Below, in pieces: positions 1 to 6,730 of a DNA stretch of 64,000 nucleotides (the first letter of the stretch is position 1; each line of letters begins with the position of its first letter). Source of the DNA: Alteromonadaceae bacterium 2753L.S.0a.02 (GTDB lineage: Bacteria; Pseudomonadota; Gammaproteobacteria; Pseudomonadales; Cellvibrionaceae); assembly GCA_007827375.1 (NCBI GenBank), contig VISH01000001.1, positions 186,001-250,000 of the forward strand. The letters are read 5' to 3'. A model generated the notes under the pieces. It saw nothing but the letters and a program-made list of their open reading frames with translations. It was not told the origin of the DNA and ran no database searches. A program made the position numbers and the translations under genes.

Positions 1-12
1 TATTGATTCACA

Positions 13-363
13 TTAACGAATTGTAAAATATTCAAGCACACAATAGTTAGAGCTAGTTATTTTACGGCTATCATCGATAGTAACCAAAATATCGGAATCA
101 GACATTTTTGCTGCTAAGACCATAGATAATGCCGATTCATTATTTGTTGGAATAACAATCGAGTATTCGCCATCATTAGTTCTACAGTCTGGATTATGAT
201 TCGCGTCTTTGATTGTAAACCAAACCAACTTGTGCCACTCAGGAGCTAAAGTTGAAGCGGCTTCGTGATATCTGACCTGGCTAATCTTTCCTTGAATATC
301 ATACCTTTTAGCATTTGCTGTAGCAGCCAAACATATAAAAAAACCCATTAGTAAAAATTTCAT
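13..363 (-). CDS. small secreted cassette protein (two-Cys family)
   Basis: A 116-residue protein with an N-terminal signal peptide (MKFLLMGFFICLAATANA) and a mature part of about 98 residues. It has two cysteines flanking a conserved segment with LSMVLAAKMSDSDILV. The same layout recurs in five other cassette genes of this window: signal peptide, beta-rich stretch, Cys, a [L/M]-x-x-A-x-x-A helix, a short strand, Cys near the end. I infer an exported small beta-rich protein; the helix pattern recalls B-subunit-like OB folds, but that is speculative. The start is supported by AAAGGAA upstream of ATG. It is the leftmost cassette gene seen, and its own attC lies outside the window. Function unknown. 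Confidence 0.7.
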   Translation of the reverse strand: MKFLLMGFFICLAATANAKRYDIQGKISQVRYHEAASTLAPEWHKLVWFTIKDANHNPDCRTNDGEYSIVIPTNNESALSMVLAAKMSDSDILVTIDDSRKITSSNYCVLEYFTIR

Positions 364-514
364 TTGTATTCCTTTGTATAACGAGACTGTCGAATAACCC
401 CGTCATAAATAAAAACGCAACCAACAAACCTGCGTAGCGGCATATCATTCGAGCGACTATTTTTACTATTTTACGTTCGCTCTTATATCGATTTTAAAAA
501 AGTTATGCCTATCA

Positions 515-949
515 TTAGGCATAACTCCCATATTTTTGTATTTTCACTAAATTATGTACGGCACAAAATAAATACCACTGCCCAGTCACCTTTTTTAGGC
601 TTCGTAAACTAAACCACCGTAACCCCATAACGTGTTTGATATGCGCAAATACGGGTTCCACTGTACCAATGCGGTCTGAGTATATGGCGCGCCCCTCCGG
701 ACTGTCCATTTTACGCTTCATACGATCAATGGCTCGGCTGTTATTCGCAGGGGTATTTTTGCGAATACTCACTTGACGCCCTCGATCCTTTACGCCATTA
801 CGTAAACACTGGGCTTGTAACGAGCAGTTTTTACAATCGTTAAGGTATCCCTCAAAGCGAATGTACTCAACTCCCTTGTTTATGTAACCGGGTGAGCAGA
901 GCCACAGCTCCACTTCCAGAGACAAGCTTTGAATTAGCAGGTCCAGCAT
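515..949 (-). pseudogene. IS1182-family transposase, C-terminal fragment
   Basis: This fragment of about 144 codons aligns with the last third of the intact transposase at 4442-5995. Shared features are the Cys-rich stretch (DCKNC...QC), the GRQV segment, the catalytic-Glu region TVEPVFAHIKHVMGLRWF and the end segment W-x-L-x-C-x-V-H-N-L-V-K. The N-terminal DUF772 region and the first two catalytic aspartates are missing, so it cannot be active. The first residues are probably an arbitrary start in remnant sequence. It was a DDE transposase for the surrounding degenerate element. Confidence 0.8.
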
Positions 950-1020
950 AGTTCTCTACGAAAGACGCAGCTAAATTCGTCCAACCACTGTCTTTTCCTA
1001 GTTTGCATTCCGGAGTGACT

Positions 1021-1049
1021 GTCCCTCTTGTCCTGGTCCCTCTTGTCCT
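1021..1049. repeat. GTCCCTCTTGTCCT motif, two tandem copies (third at 1476-1489)
   Basis: The 14-base motif GTCCCTCTTGTCCT occurs exactly at 1021-1034 and 1036-1049, and again at 1476-1489. The copies bracket the GATTGG repeat region, and partial forms (AGTCCCCCT near 1212, CTGTCCCTGG near 1275) lie inside it. The motif may mark the limits of a separate small element inside the IS remnant. I do not recognise the family. Confidence 0.6.
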
Positions 1050-1138
1050 TTGGCTAGTTACTTCGTTACAACCGGTCTCGGCGCTGCCTCCAATTAAAGC
1101 CGGTGTGCAGATATCGCTACAGGTGGCGTGTAACTCAT

Positions 1139-1441
1139 GATTGGGATGGGCCACCTGCTGATTGGGCTTCGTTAATTGGTGATAGATTAACCAACCGGGT
1201 GATTGGCGCTTAGTCCCCCTCTGATTGGCAGGCACTCATTTGCCGATAGAATGTACAACCGGGTAATTGGCGCACTGTCCCTGGTTGATTGGGGTTCAGT
1301 GAAAGCGTGATTGGTGTGGGTGCGGAAAAGCAAGGAAGCCCAGCTGGCTGATTGGTGACCTATGATCCAGCGATTGGGGAGCTATCACGGCTATCTAGAA
1401 TGGCTTACGGTTTGATTGGATAGGTGTCATGTTGCGATTGG
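1139..1441. repeat. phased GATTGG repeat array, about 21-22 bp period
   Basis: The hexamer GATTGG (once AATTGG) starts at 1139, 1160, 1201, 1223, 1265, 1287, 1309, 1350, 1372, 1414 and 1436. Steps are 21, 41, 22, 42, 22, 22, 41, 22, 42 and 22, which are one or two units of about 21 bases. An extra ATTGG is at 1175. Two larger units share ACCGGGT-[AG]ATTGGCGC and lie about 64 bases apart. The period is not a multiple of three, so it is not a coding repeat. It equals two turns of B-DNA, which fits arrayed protein-binding sites or a decayed tandem repeat. No gene is supported between 950 and 1660. Confidence 0.7.
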
Positions 1442-1673
1442 GAGGGGATACAGGTTAAGGCATTCTTCGGTGTCTGTCCCTCTTGTCCTTAAAGACAAAA
1501 TTCGAAGGTGTTCTCACCGAGGACGTCTAGAAAATTGACGTCGAGAAATACCGATTGATTTAGGTTGTCATCGAGATAATTAGACATAGGCACACCGATG
1601 TGCGGATAAGCTACCTCATTTTACCGTAACCACACTATAAATACGCAGGTTTTGGCTATTTTTCTACAGCCTG

Positions 1674-1781
1674 AACGCCTTGCTCACCGGCACATACTGC
1701 GTAGAGCGTTTTTGTGTGAAAATGGAGCGCAGCGACAGACACAAAAACGAGCGTAGCAGTATGTATCCGAGTGGAGCAACT
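1674..1781 (-). other. attC site, body (split by two insertion sequences)
   Basis: The body resembles the attC at 9045-9162: AACGCCTTGCTCACC on one side, the TTTTTGTGTGAAAATGGAGCG inner segment, and GTGGAGCAACTTG on the other. Its core triplet continues at 380-382, across the IS1182 remnant. Its inverse core box GTTATGT is at 2998-3004, beyond the IS110 element. Removing both elements restores a complete attC serving the cassette gene at 3008-3349. Confidence 0.75.
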
Positions 1782-1783
1782 TG

Positions 1784-1789
1784 TATGGT
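1784..1789 (+). promoter_or_regulatory. putative -10 half of a junction promoter (left end of IS110)
   Basis: TATGGT lies at the left end. In a circularised element it would be 18 bases downstream of TTGACT (2975-2980) at the right end. Junction promoters formed on circularisation are established for IS110-group elements. The promoter would drive the adjacent bridge RNA and the transposase. The match to -10 is moderate. Confidence 0.5.
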
Positions 1790-1795
1790 TGAAAT

Positions 1796-1990
1796 AACAC
1801 GATTTCCCTTCCTGTTACTTAAGCGATAAGGTGAGGCCCATGTCTGCTGCAACAGACATTCAGCGTAGTAGCTCGATGACAACTGGCACCAGTAAACTGA
1901 GTCCGTTAACAAGCTTGAGCGCTGTGCTGATTCTACTTTTAACTCGAACAGTCGTAGGGGCCTCGAGCCCGAATGTAGCAAGGGTGAGTT
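1796..1990 (+). ncRNA. candidate bridge RNA of the IS110 element
   Basis: A first hairpin GTCTG-CTGCAA-CAGAC is at 1842-1857. A second loop is closed by GCTCGA (1871-1876) and TTGAGC (1915-1920). It contains ACAACT (1879-1884), whose CAACT matches the top strand left of and including the target core. It also contains TAACAAG (1907-1913), the exact complement of core plus right target CTTGTTA. A third loop is closed by AACTC (1941-1945) and GAGTT (1986-1990). It contains ACAGTCG (1948-1954), identical to the last seven bases of the element (2988-2994), and CAAG (1979-1982), complementary to core plus left end CTTG. This is the target-loop/donor-loop plan of IS621-type bridge RNAs. The start is inferred from the junction promoter. 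Confidence 0.72.
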
Positions 1991-2947
1991 ATGAACACAA
2001 CTACTAATGCACACATCAAACAGCAACGGAATATTGGTATCGATGTCGGTAAATCCTTCCTCGACATTTACATCCTCGAACTCGATCGTCACTGGCAAAT
2101 TCATAATGTAAAAGACGAGATCCACCACCTCGTTAAAACTCTGGGGCGCTTTCACCTAACCCGCATTGTTGTCGAAGCAACGGGAGGTTATGAACGCCAG
2201 GTCGTTGAAGCGTTGGCCGAGGCGGAAATGCCCGTTGTTATTGTCCAACCAATGAACATTCGGCAATTCGCCAAAGCGCAAGGTGTGCTGGCTAAAACCG
2301 ATAAATTGGACGCTCGCGTTATTGCGCAATTTGCCGCGGTCATGCAACCGCCCATTCGCTCTATCAACTCTAAAAAGGTGCGTCTAATCAGGGACTTATT
2401 GGCCAGAAAGCGTCAGCTCACCGAAGCCAGAACACAGGAGCTTAATCGAGAGCAACGCGCTGAAAAAGCCATCGCATTATCTCACCGCAGAATTCTAAGG
2501 TTACTTGATAAAGAGCTTTCCTGGGTCAACGATCGGTTAAGTAAGGAAGTATCACAAGTCGCTGAATGGCAACACACGTTTGAGCTACTTTTGAGCGTGC
2601 CCGGAATCGGCCCAGGTGTCGCTCACACCCTGCTTGGCGAACTGCCTGAATTGGGTTCTTTGAGCAACCGCCAGGTCGGCGCCCTATGCGGTCTCGCACC
2701 CTACAACCGAGACAGCGGAATGATGCGTGGTCGACGACGCATTAAGGGCGGTAGAGCACCGATTCGAACAGTACTCTACATGGCTATGCTCAGCGCAATT
2801 CAGTGCAACCCCATAATGAAACGCTTTTATCAACGGCTGGTTGCCGAAGGAAAACACAAAAAGGTCGCGCTAACCGCATGTATGCGAAAAATGATGACCA
2901 TTTTGAATGCCATTGTTCGCGATGGATGCGTGTGGCATGGGGCTTAA
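1991..2947 (+). CDS. IS110-family transposase (DEDD/serine recombinase)
   Basis: A 318-residue recombinase. The N-terminal RuvC-like domain has IGIDVGK with D18, VEATGGYE with E62 and TDKLDARV with D104 and D107. The C-terminal Transposase_20 domain has SVPGIGPGVAHTLLGE around residue 205 and GLAPYNRDSG with S242, which corresponds to the catalytic serine of IS621. Length is normal for the family (about 326 in IS621). The start codon abuts the closing stem of the predicted donor loop, so RNA and gene are packed together. All expected catalytic residues are present, so the enzyme is probably functional. It acts on DNA in the cytoplasm, guided by the bridge RNA. Confidence 0.93.
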   Translation: MNTTTNAHIKQQRNIGIDVGKSFLDIYILELDRHWQIHNVKDEIHHLVKTLGRFHLTRIVVEATGGYERQVVEALAEAEMPVVIVQPMNIRQFAKAQGVLAKTDKLDARVIAQFAAVMQPPIRSINSKKVRLIRDLLARKRQLTEARTQELNREQRAEKAIALSHRRILRLLDKELSWVNDRLSKEVSQVAEWQHTFELLLSVPGIGPGVAHTLLGELPELGSLSNRQVGALCGLAPYNRDSGMMRGRRRIKGGRAPIRTVLYMAMLSAIQCNPIMKRFYQRLVAEGKHKKVALTACMRKMMTILNAIVRDGCVWHGA

Positions 2948-2974
2948 ATTAATGAAGAATTGCTTGCAGCAGAC

Positions 2975-2980
2975 TTGACT
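2975..2980 (+). promoter_or_regulatory. putative -35 half of the IS110 junction promoter
   Basis: TTGACT near the right end points outward. After circle formation, 14 bases of right end, the CT core and two bases of left end give an 18-base spacer to TATGGT. When integrated it points toward the attC remnant and away from any plus-strand gene. Confidence 0.5.
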
Positions 2981-3007
2981 TGGAACCACAGTCGCTTGTT
3001 ATGTGAT

Positions 3008-3349
3008 TTATAGCTCATTTAATTCACCAAGTTCACCCGTAATTTTTGCACCACGAACAAAATCATCGATTACAAATATTTTGTATTCATTGCCAGAATT
3101 TTTGTAAACAAAGGAAACCTGGCAAGACGATAGTTGTTCTTGAGTTAAAATTAAATTATCGATATTAAGGCCTTTGTCATTCAAGTAATTCTCAACTTTT
3201 TTCGTTGCGTACTCTGTATCGTAACTGCAAGGAACTGTTGTGACTGCCCAAACCATAAAGAGCGTGATTAGCGAGACCGTGCCGATCAGCACGCCAATTG
3301 CCCAAGCAAGTATTTTCAGATCTCTTTTTTCGATCATTCCTGATGTCAT
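3008..3349 (-). CDS. cassette-encoded small membrane-anchored protein
   Basis: A 113-residue protein with one strong transmembrane segment near residues 14-36 (ILAWAIGVLIGTVSLITLFMVWAV). About 75 soluble residues follow, with two cysteines (C41, C55) in a DUF-like alpha/beta region. The N-terminus is positively charged (MIEKRDLK), which suggests an inner-membrane anchor with the C-terminal part outside the cytoplasm. Translation may begin at the first Met or at MIEKRD five codons later. Its attC is the one split by two insertion sequences. I do not recognise the family. Confidence 0.6.
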   Translation of the reverse strand: MTSGMIEKRDLKILAWAIGVLIGTVSLITLFMVWAVTTVPCSYDTEYATKKVENYLNDKGLNIDNLILTQEQLSSCQVSFVYKNSGNEYKIFVIDDFVRGAKITGELGELNEL

Positions 3350-3357
3350 TGCTTCAC

Positions 3358-3433
3358 ATAACTAATTTAGATATGCGTCGGCGTTAAGAAAGTTGGGGCC
3401 GGAACGGAGGTGCGCTGGCTGGCTTGGTTATGT
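3358..3433 (-). other. attC site (short)
   Basis: The core complement is ATAAC at 3358-3362 and the inverse core GTTATGT at 3427-3433. The inner part GGCCGGAACGGAGGT...CTGGCTGGCTTGG is shared with other sites. The core-proximal arm is altered, so the site is shorter (76 bp) and less palindromic than its neighbours, and may be weakened. Confidence 0.6.
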
Positions 3434-3793
3434 GTTTGCGTTGAAATACAATAAACTTCCATATTTCTCTGTAGCTGGCCTTTCTATTTCCCCGGCCTCT
3501 AGCGCTTCTGCTAACCATTTTTTTATGTCTTCAGAAGATACAGATGGGTAAATATTCTTTCGATCCTCCACAAATGACCACAACCTCCAATGATCGAATC
3601 CGTCGATTCTACCATTTGAACCGTAGTCGAAGTCGATAACTTCAGTTTCGGTGATATTTACCGCACAACCTATTCCATGAAAAAAATACTTTAACTTACC
3701 ATCCAACGTTCCGACCTGCTCAATAGGAGGCCCCCAATTGTGCGGCTCAGTTGTATTCAAGTGGACTTTTAATAATTCATTGGCAATTTTCAC
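3428..3793 (-). CDS. DUF6896-like cassette protein, 5' end interrupted by a stop codon
   Basis: The 121-residue frame shows FFHGIGCAVNITETEVIDFDYG and GRIDGFDHWRLWSF, the hallmark stretch of DUF6896 proteins as I recall them. This family is often found near polymorphic-toxin immunity genes. The only start available in this frame is a GTG. Upstream in the same frame an ATG at 3838 begins MNEELVKIISDF, then comes TAA (3802-3800), then EKVKIANELL. A CAA-to-TAA change would explain it, since family members continue with a helix here. The gene is therefore either a recent nonsense pseudogene or reinitiates at GTG. Function unknown. Confidence 0.65.
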   Translation of the reverse strand: MKIANELLKVHLNTTEPHNWGPPIEQVGTLDGKLKYFFHGIGCAVNITETEVIDFDYGSNGRIDGFDHWRLWSFVEDRKNIYPSVSSEDIKKWLAEALEAGEIERPATEKYGSLLYFNANT

Positions 3794-3850
3794 TTTTTCT
3801 TAAAAATCACTAATTATTTTGACTAATTCCTCGTTCATTCGGATTTACAC

Positions 3851-3964
3851 ATAACGCCTTACAGCACTTGCACAAATTGTGACGTGGCTTTTGGTGTATT
3901 GTGAGCACCAGCGAACACCAAAAGGCGCGTTGCAATTTGTGTCTAGTGACTGAAATTGTTAGAA
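3851..3964 (-). other. attC site
   Basis: The core complement is ATAACGCC at 3851-3858 and the inverse core GTTAGAA at 3958-3964. The long inner palindrome pairs GGCTTTTGGTG with CACCAAAAGGC. Confidence 0.8.
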
Positions 3965-4276
3965 TTAATGCTGCGGATCATACTGTTTAATTTGGCAATA
4001 ACTTCCACCCGCGCTTGGATTAACATACACAACTGCAGACCTATTTCCCGCCATATACATAGCGAGTGCCACAGTAATCATTGTGCTCTTATCTTCCGGA
4101 ATTAGCATCCAAGAGGATGTTTGACTGCAGCCACTTGGCTTCTCATTCCCGTTTACTCTCAACAGGAGCCCCTCGCTAATGCTTGTAATACTCGTAACGG
4201 TTCCTGTTACGTATGTATCAGCTGCGTAGGCATAGTTGGCAAATGCCAACATTATTATTGCTGTAATTCTTTTCAT
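3965..4276 (-). CDS. small secreted cassette protein (two-Cys family)
   Basis: A 103-residue protein with signal peptide MKRITAIIMLAFANYAYA and a mature part of about 85 residues. Two cysteines flank a segment with MLIPEDKSTMITVALAMYMAGN and a following strand AVVYVNP. The Cys-helix-Cys layout matches the cassette proteins at 13, 10831, 14363, 15995 and 17015. The predicted location is periplasmic or secreted, in a small beta-rich fold with a disulphide. An IS1182-like element has inserted 20 bp upstream in the preceding attC core, but the gene and its start are intact. Function unknown. Confidence 0.72.
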   Translation of the reverse strand: MKRITAIIMLAFANYAYAADTYVTGTVTSITSISEGLLLRVNGNEKPSGCSQTSSWMLIPEDKSTMITVALAMYMAGNRSAVVYVNPSAGGSYCQIKQYDPQH

Positions 4277-4298
4277 TTTTATCCTTGATATTTCTAAC

Positions 4299-6064
4299 GA
4301 GACTGTAGAAAAACAAAACCCAGAAAAACAGTCTCTCCGTTCGTATTAAAATTAATTTTTAACGATCCTGCCAAACAATTTTAAGCATGATTCTCGTATA
4401 CAGCGGTATTTTATTCTTATCTACGGAAAACCAGCTGTTTCTTACACGATATTGCCATATCTCACTAATTTTTCGACATTATGTACCGTACAATACAGTT
4501 TCCATTGTATATCCACCTTCGTTTTTCCCCGTAAGGTAAAATAATCCAAGCCCTTACGTACCGTAATATTACCGAAGACAGGTTCTACCGTCGCCATCCG
4601 TTGCCCATAGCGACGCTTTCCTTCCTTGCTATCAACCCGTGCCTTCATCCATTCTGTGGGACAAGCCGCTGTTCGATGAATAAATGTAACCTGTCTCCCT
4701 TTACCCTTACGTGTATTCGGGGAGGCGGGGTTTCGCAAACAGTTATTTTTTAACGCGCAATGCCGACAATCGGTTAACCTTCCTTCAAACCCAAAGCGGT
4801 ATTTACCCACCTCCATGTGTAATTCACGGTAGAGCAGCAGTTCTTTTCCCGCCGGACAAACGCAGGTTTTCTGTTTGGCGTCGAATTTGAAGGCGCTGGC
4901 TGGGTAACGCGTGGGGTGCTTCTTGACCTTGACCCGGTTTTTGCTGCCATACTTGGCATGCTGCCCATCGAATCGCTCATCTCGCTGGCGAAATTCCGGA
5001 TCGGGGGTATAAGCGTCTATCTTGTTCCTTTTTAGATACGCATTGTTTGCCTCACTGTAAAACCCCGTATCAGCGGTTATCACGGTGCCGTCTTCGTAGA
5101 GATTTTCAGATATCCCCAGTCGGTGGTAGCGTTCTCTAAGGGTTTCTAATACTGGCTGTAAGGTGTGGTTTTCGTTGCCTTCGCCAAAGGACTCGGCGTC
5201 TACGATGACCTGGTTTTGTTGATCGACAGCGGCCACGCCATTATAGCCTTGCTGCGTGCCCTTCGGGCCATAAAGCTTGCAGGACTCGTTATCGGTGATA
5301 TTACTTTTGACTTCTTGGTTGCGCTGGCCTTTGCCCTTCCTTGGGCCGTTGTTCTTTAGAAAGTGATCGATCTTATCATGATGTTTTAAGAGTCTATCCA
5401 TGCGCTTTTCGAGTTCGTTTTTACGTTCTTTTTCGCACACGCGCCGACCATCGAGTGATTGGTGTTCGGTTATGCACCGATCAATATAGGCGGCTATTTT
5501 TTCACGCTTAGCTTCGAGTTCTTTTAGGGTTCCACTATGCTCTTTGGCCGCGTTCGATGAAATTTTACAGCCGTCAATGGCGATCAGCTCGTGCCCCAGA
5601 AGCCCTTCTTCCTCACAACATAATAAGATGTGTTCAAATACGTCTTTTACGCCTTCAGGGTGACTGCTGATAAAGTGGGCGATGGTGGTGTAATGGGGAG
5701 CACGATCACACGCCAAGGATCGAATGATTATGTTGTGCTTACAGTGCCATTCAATATCCCGACTGGTACGTATGCCCTTGGTGTAACTGTATAAGATAAT
5801 TTTAAGTAATAACGCCGGACTGTAGGCCGGTCGGCCACCGTTGTCGTTCTTGTAAGACTGGAAATACCGTGACATATCCATGCGGTCCACTAAGAGGTGT
5901 ATCGCCATGGCGAAGGGATCCGCTTCTATTTGCTCTAGAAAGTTGAGCGCTATAAGAAAATCCTGGTTGTAATTGTCCGGTTTGAAATTGGGCATGACGG
6001 TCTCCAGATCACATGCGTCAATTTTATCAAATTGGCCTTATTTTTGGAGTTTTTCTACAGTTTC
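4299..6064 (-). mobile_element. IS1182-like insertion sequence, intact
   Basis: The terminal inverted repeats are GAGACTGTAGAAAAAC at the left and GAAACTGTAGAAAAAC (inverted) at the right, 15 of 16 identical. AAC flanks both ends (4296-4298, 6065-6067), consistent with a 3-bp target duplication. The element is 1,766 bp with one transposase gene on the minus strand. It is inserted at the attC core, between the upstream cassette's attC body and the gene at 3965-4276. Confidence 0.85.
4442..5995 (-). CDS. IS1182-family transposase
   Basis: A 517-residue DDE transposase. The N-terminal DUF772 domain (about residues 30-110) contains GGRPAYSPALLLKIILYSY. The first catalytic Asp is in LIAIDGCKISSNA and the second in ITADTGFYSEAN. 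The catalytic Glu is in MATVEPVFGNI near the C-terminus. A basic coiled region (about 155-215) lies between the first two. A Cys cluster (CVCPAG, DCRHCALKNNC) precedes the last motif, as is usual in IS1182 proteins. The frame is undamaged, so the protein may be active. Its C-terminal third matches the remnant at 515-949. Confidence 0.93.
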   Translation of the reverse strand: MPNFKPDNYNQDFLIALNFLEQIEADPFAMAIHLLVDRMDMSRYFQSYKNDNGGRPAYSPALLLKIILYSYTKGIRTSRDIEWHCKHNIIIRSLACDRAPHYTTIAHFISSHPEGVKDVFEHILLCCEEEGLLGHELIAIDGCKISSNAAKEHSGTLKELEAKREKIAAYIDRCITEHQSLDGRRVCEKERKNELEKRMDRLLKHHDKIDHFLKNNGPRKGKGQRNQEVKSNITDNESCKLYGPKGTQQGYNGVAAVDQQNQVIVDAESFGEGNENHTLQPVLETLRERYHRLGISENLYEDGTVITADTGFYSEANNAYLKRNKIDAYTPDPEFRQRDERFDGQHAKYGSKNRVKVKKHPTRYPASAFKFDAKQKTCVCPAGKELLLYRELHMEVGKYRFGFEGRLTDCRHCALKNNCLRNPASPNTRKGKGRQVTFIHRTAACPTEWMKARVDSKEGKRRYGQRMATVEPVFGNITVRKGLDYFTLRGKTKVDIQWKLYCTVHNVEKLVRYGNIV

Positions 6065-6177
6065 AACGCGTGTAGCACCTGCCCACGCTGCGTAGCTTGG
6101 CTTTGTGCAAGAATGAGCGAAGCGCTTGCTCAAAACCAAGCTACGCAGTGTGGGTCAGGTGGCTACAATTGTTATAT
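6065..6177 (-). other. attC site (core interrupted by the IS1182-like element)
   Basis: The body begins AACGCGTGTAGCACC and ends GGCTACAATTGTTATAT, with inverse core GTTATAT at 6171-6177. It belongs to a subfamily with GTAGCACC...GGTGGCTAC arms, shared with the sites at 6616, 9674 and 12046. The missing core base context lies beyond the insertion at 4296-4298. Confidence 0.75.
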
Positions 6178-6600
6178 TTGTGTACATTTTTTTATCCAAC
6201 CTTCTCTGGTAGATTTACTTCCCTCTAAGGTAAAAGTAAAAATATTGTGGGTAAGGATCGGTTCTTTTTTTGAATTATGTTCTGAGGCAACATATTTGAA
6301 TTCAGCAAGTGATTCCAATGAGATCTCATCAAATATACCTTCAGGAATAGATTTAAATACCTTCGCAACTCCTATAGTTCCATCCGACCGAATATCAAAA
6401 TATACGTTCACACAACCTTCAATTTCTTTTCGCTTTGCCTTTTTAGGATATTTAGGAGCTTTCTTCACTATTGGCGCCCACATTGACCAATCTTGATGCG
6501 AATAGATCTTTAAGCTTTCCCAATCTACTTGCTCATATTCTGCAGCAAGGACTGAGCCAGACAATAAAATAATTGTAATGGCCGTGTAGAAAATGATCAT
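6172..6600 (-). CDS. secreted TonB C-terminal-domain protein, cassette-encoded
   Basis: A 142-residue protein. A hydrophobic N-terminus (MIIFYTAITIILLSGSVLAA) is followed by a TonB C-terminal-like domain with APKYPKKAKRKEIEGCVNVYFDIRSDGTIGVAKVF around residues 58-92. Two extra cysteines are present. It lacks the proline-rich spacer of full TonB proteins, so it is either a periplasmic free domain or a short membrane-anchored one. I chose ATG at 6600 because earlier in-frame codons lie inside the upstream attC. It could interfere with or supplement TonB-type transport; this is inference. Confidence 0.7.
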   Translation of the reverse strand: MIIFYTAITIILLSGSVLAAEYEQVDWESLKIYSHQDWSMWAPIVKKAPKYPKKAKRKEIEGCVNVYFDIRSDGTIGVAKVFKSIPEGIFDEISLESLAEFKYVASEHNSKKEPILTHNIFTFTLEGSKSTREGWIKKCTQI

Positions 6601-6615
6601 TTTATTCCCGTGAAT

Positions 6616-6730
6616 ATAACGCCTGTAGCACCAGCCCGCACTGTGGAGCTTGGCTTTGTGCAATAATGAGCGTAGCGAATGCACGAAACCAAGTGTAGCA
6701 GTGTGGGTCTGGTGGCTACCTTGGTTATGC
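6616..6730 (-). other. attC site
   Basis: The core complement is ATAACGCC at 6616-6623 and the inverse core GTTATGC at 6724-6730. It has the GTAGCACC/GGTGGCTAC arms of the subfamily seen at 6065, 9674 and 12046. Confidence 0.85.

Larger units (their letters stand above)
383..1673 (-). mobile_element. degenerate IS1182-like element inserted in an attC core
   Basis: The left end reads GAGACTGTCGAATAA. The right end, read inverted, is CAGGCTGTAGAAAAA. Both resemble the terminal repeats of the intact IS1182-like element at 4299-6064. AAC flanks the element on both sides (380-382 and 1674-1676), as at the intact copy, and orientation and target position are the same. Only the last third of the transposase remains (515-949). 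The middle (about 960-1500) is unrelated sequence carrying phased GATTGG repeats. The element separates the attC core base triplet from the rest of that attC. Confidence 0.75.
1782..2996 (+). mobile_element. IS110-family element inserted in attC at a CT core
   Basis: Joining 1781 to 2997 recreates an attC half (GTGGAGCAACT-TGTTATGTG) that matches other attC sites in the array. CT (indeed CTTGT) is present at both junctions, as expected for IS110 recombination at a dinucleotide core. About 209 bases precede the transposase and fewer than 50 follow it, the layout usual for the IS110 group. An 11-base sequence GTCTGCTGCAA at 1842-1852 recurs inverted at 2964-2974; this could be a subterminal repeat or a coincidence. 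Exact ends are ambiguous by the length of CTTGT. Confidence 0.85.

Noticed and set aside
867..1235. Open frame of 122 codons on the minus strand in the GATTGG region
   Set aside because: It runs through the repeat array and the IS remnant, has no ribosome site and no resemblance to a protein family.
1139..1441. CRISPR array
   Set aside because: Only six bases are conserved per unit, no repeat/spacer division is seen and no cas genes are present.
1664..2155. Open frame of 163 codons antisense to the IS110 5' region
   Set aside because: It crosses attC, the IS end, the structured region and part of the transposase gene, so it is a shadow.
1842..2974. GTCTGCTGCAA inverted repeat as subterminal repeats of an IS1111-type element
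   Set aside because: The distances from the ends (60 and 20 bases) do not fit IS1111 elements, and the left copy is part of a hairpin. The upstream non-coding region fits the IS110 group better. A mixed type is not excluded.
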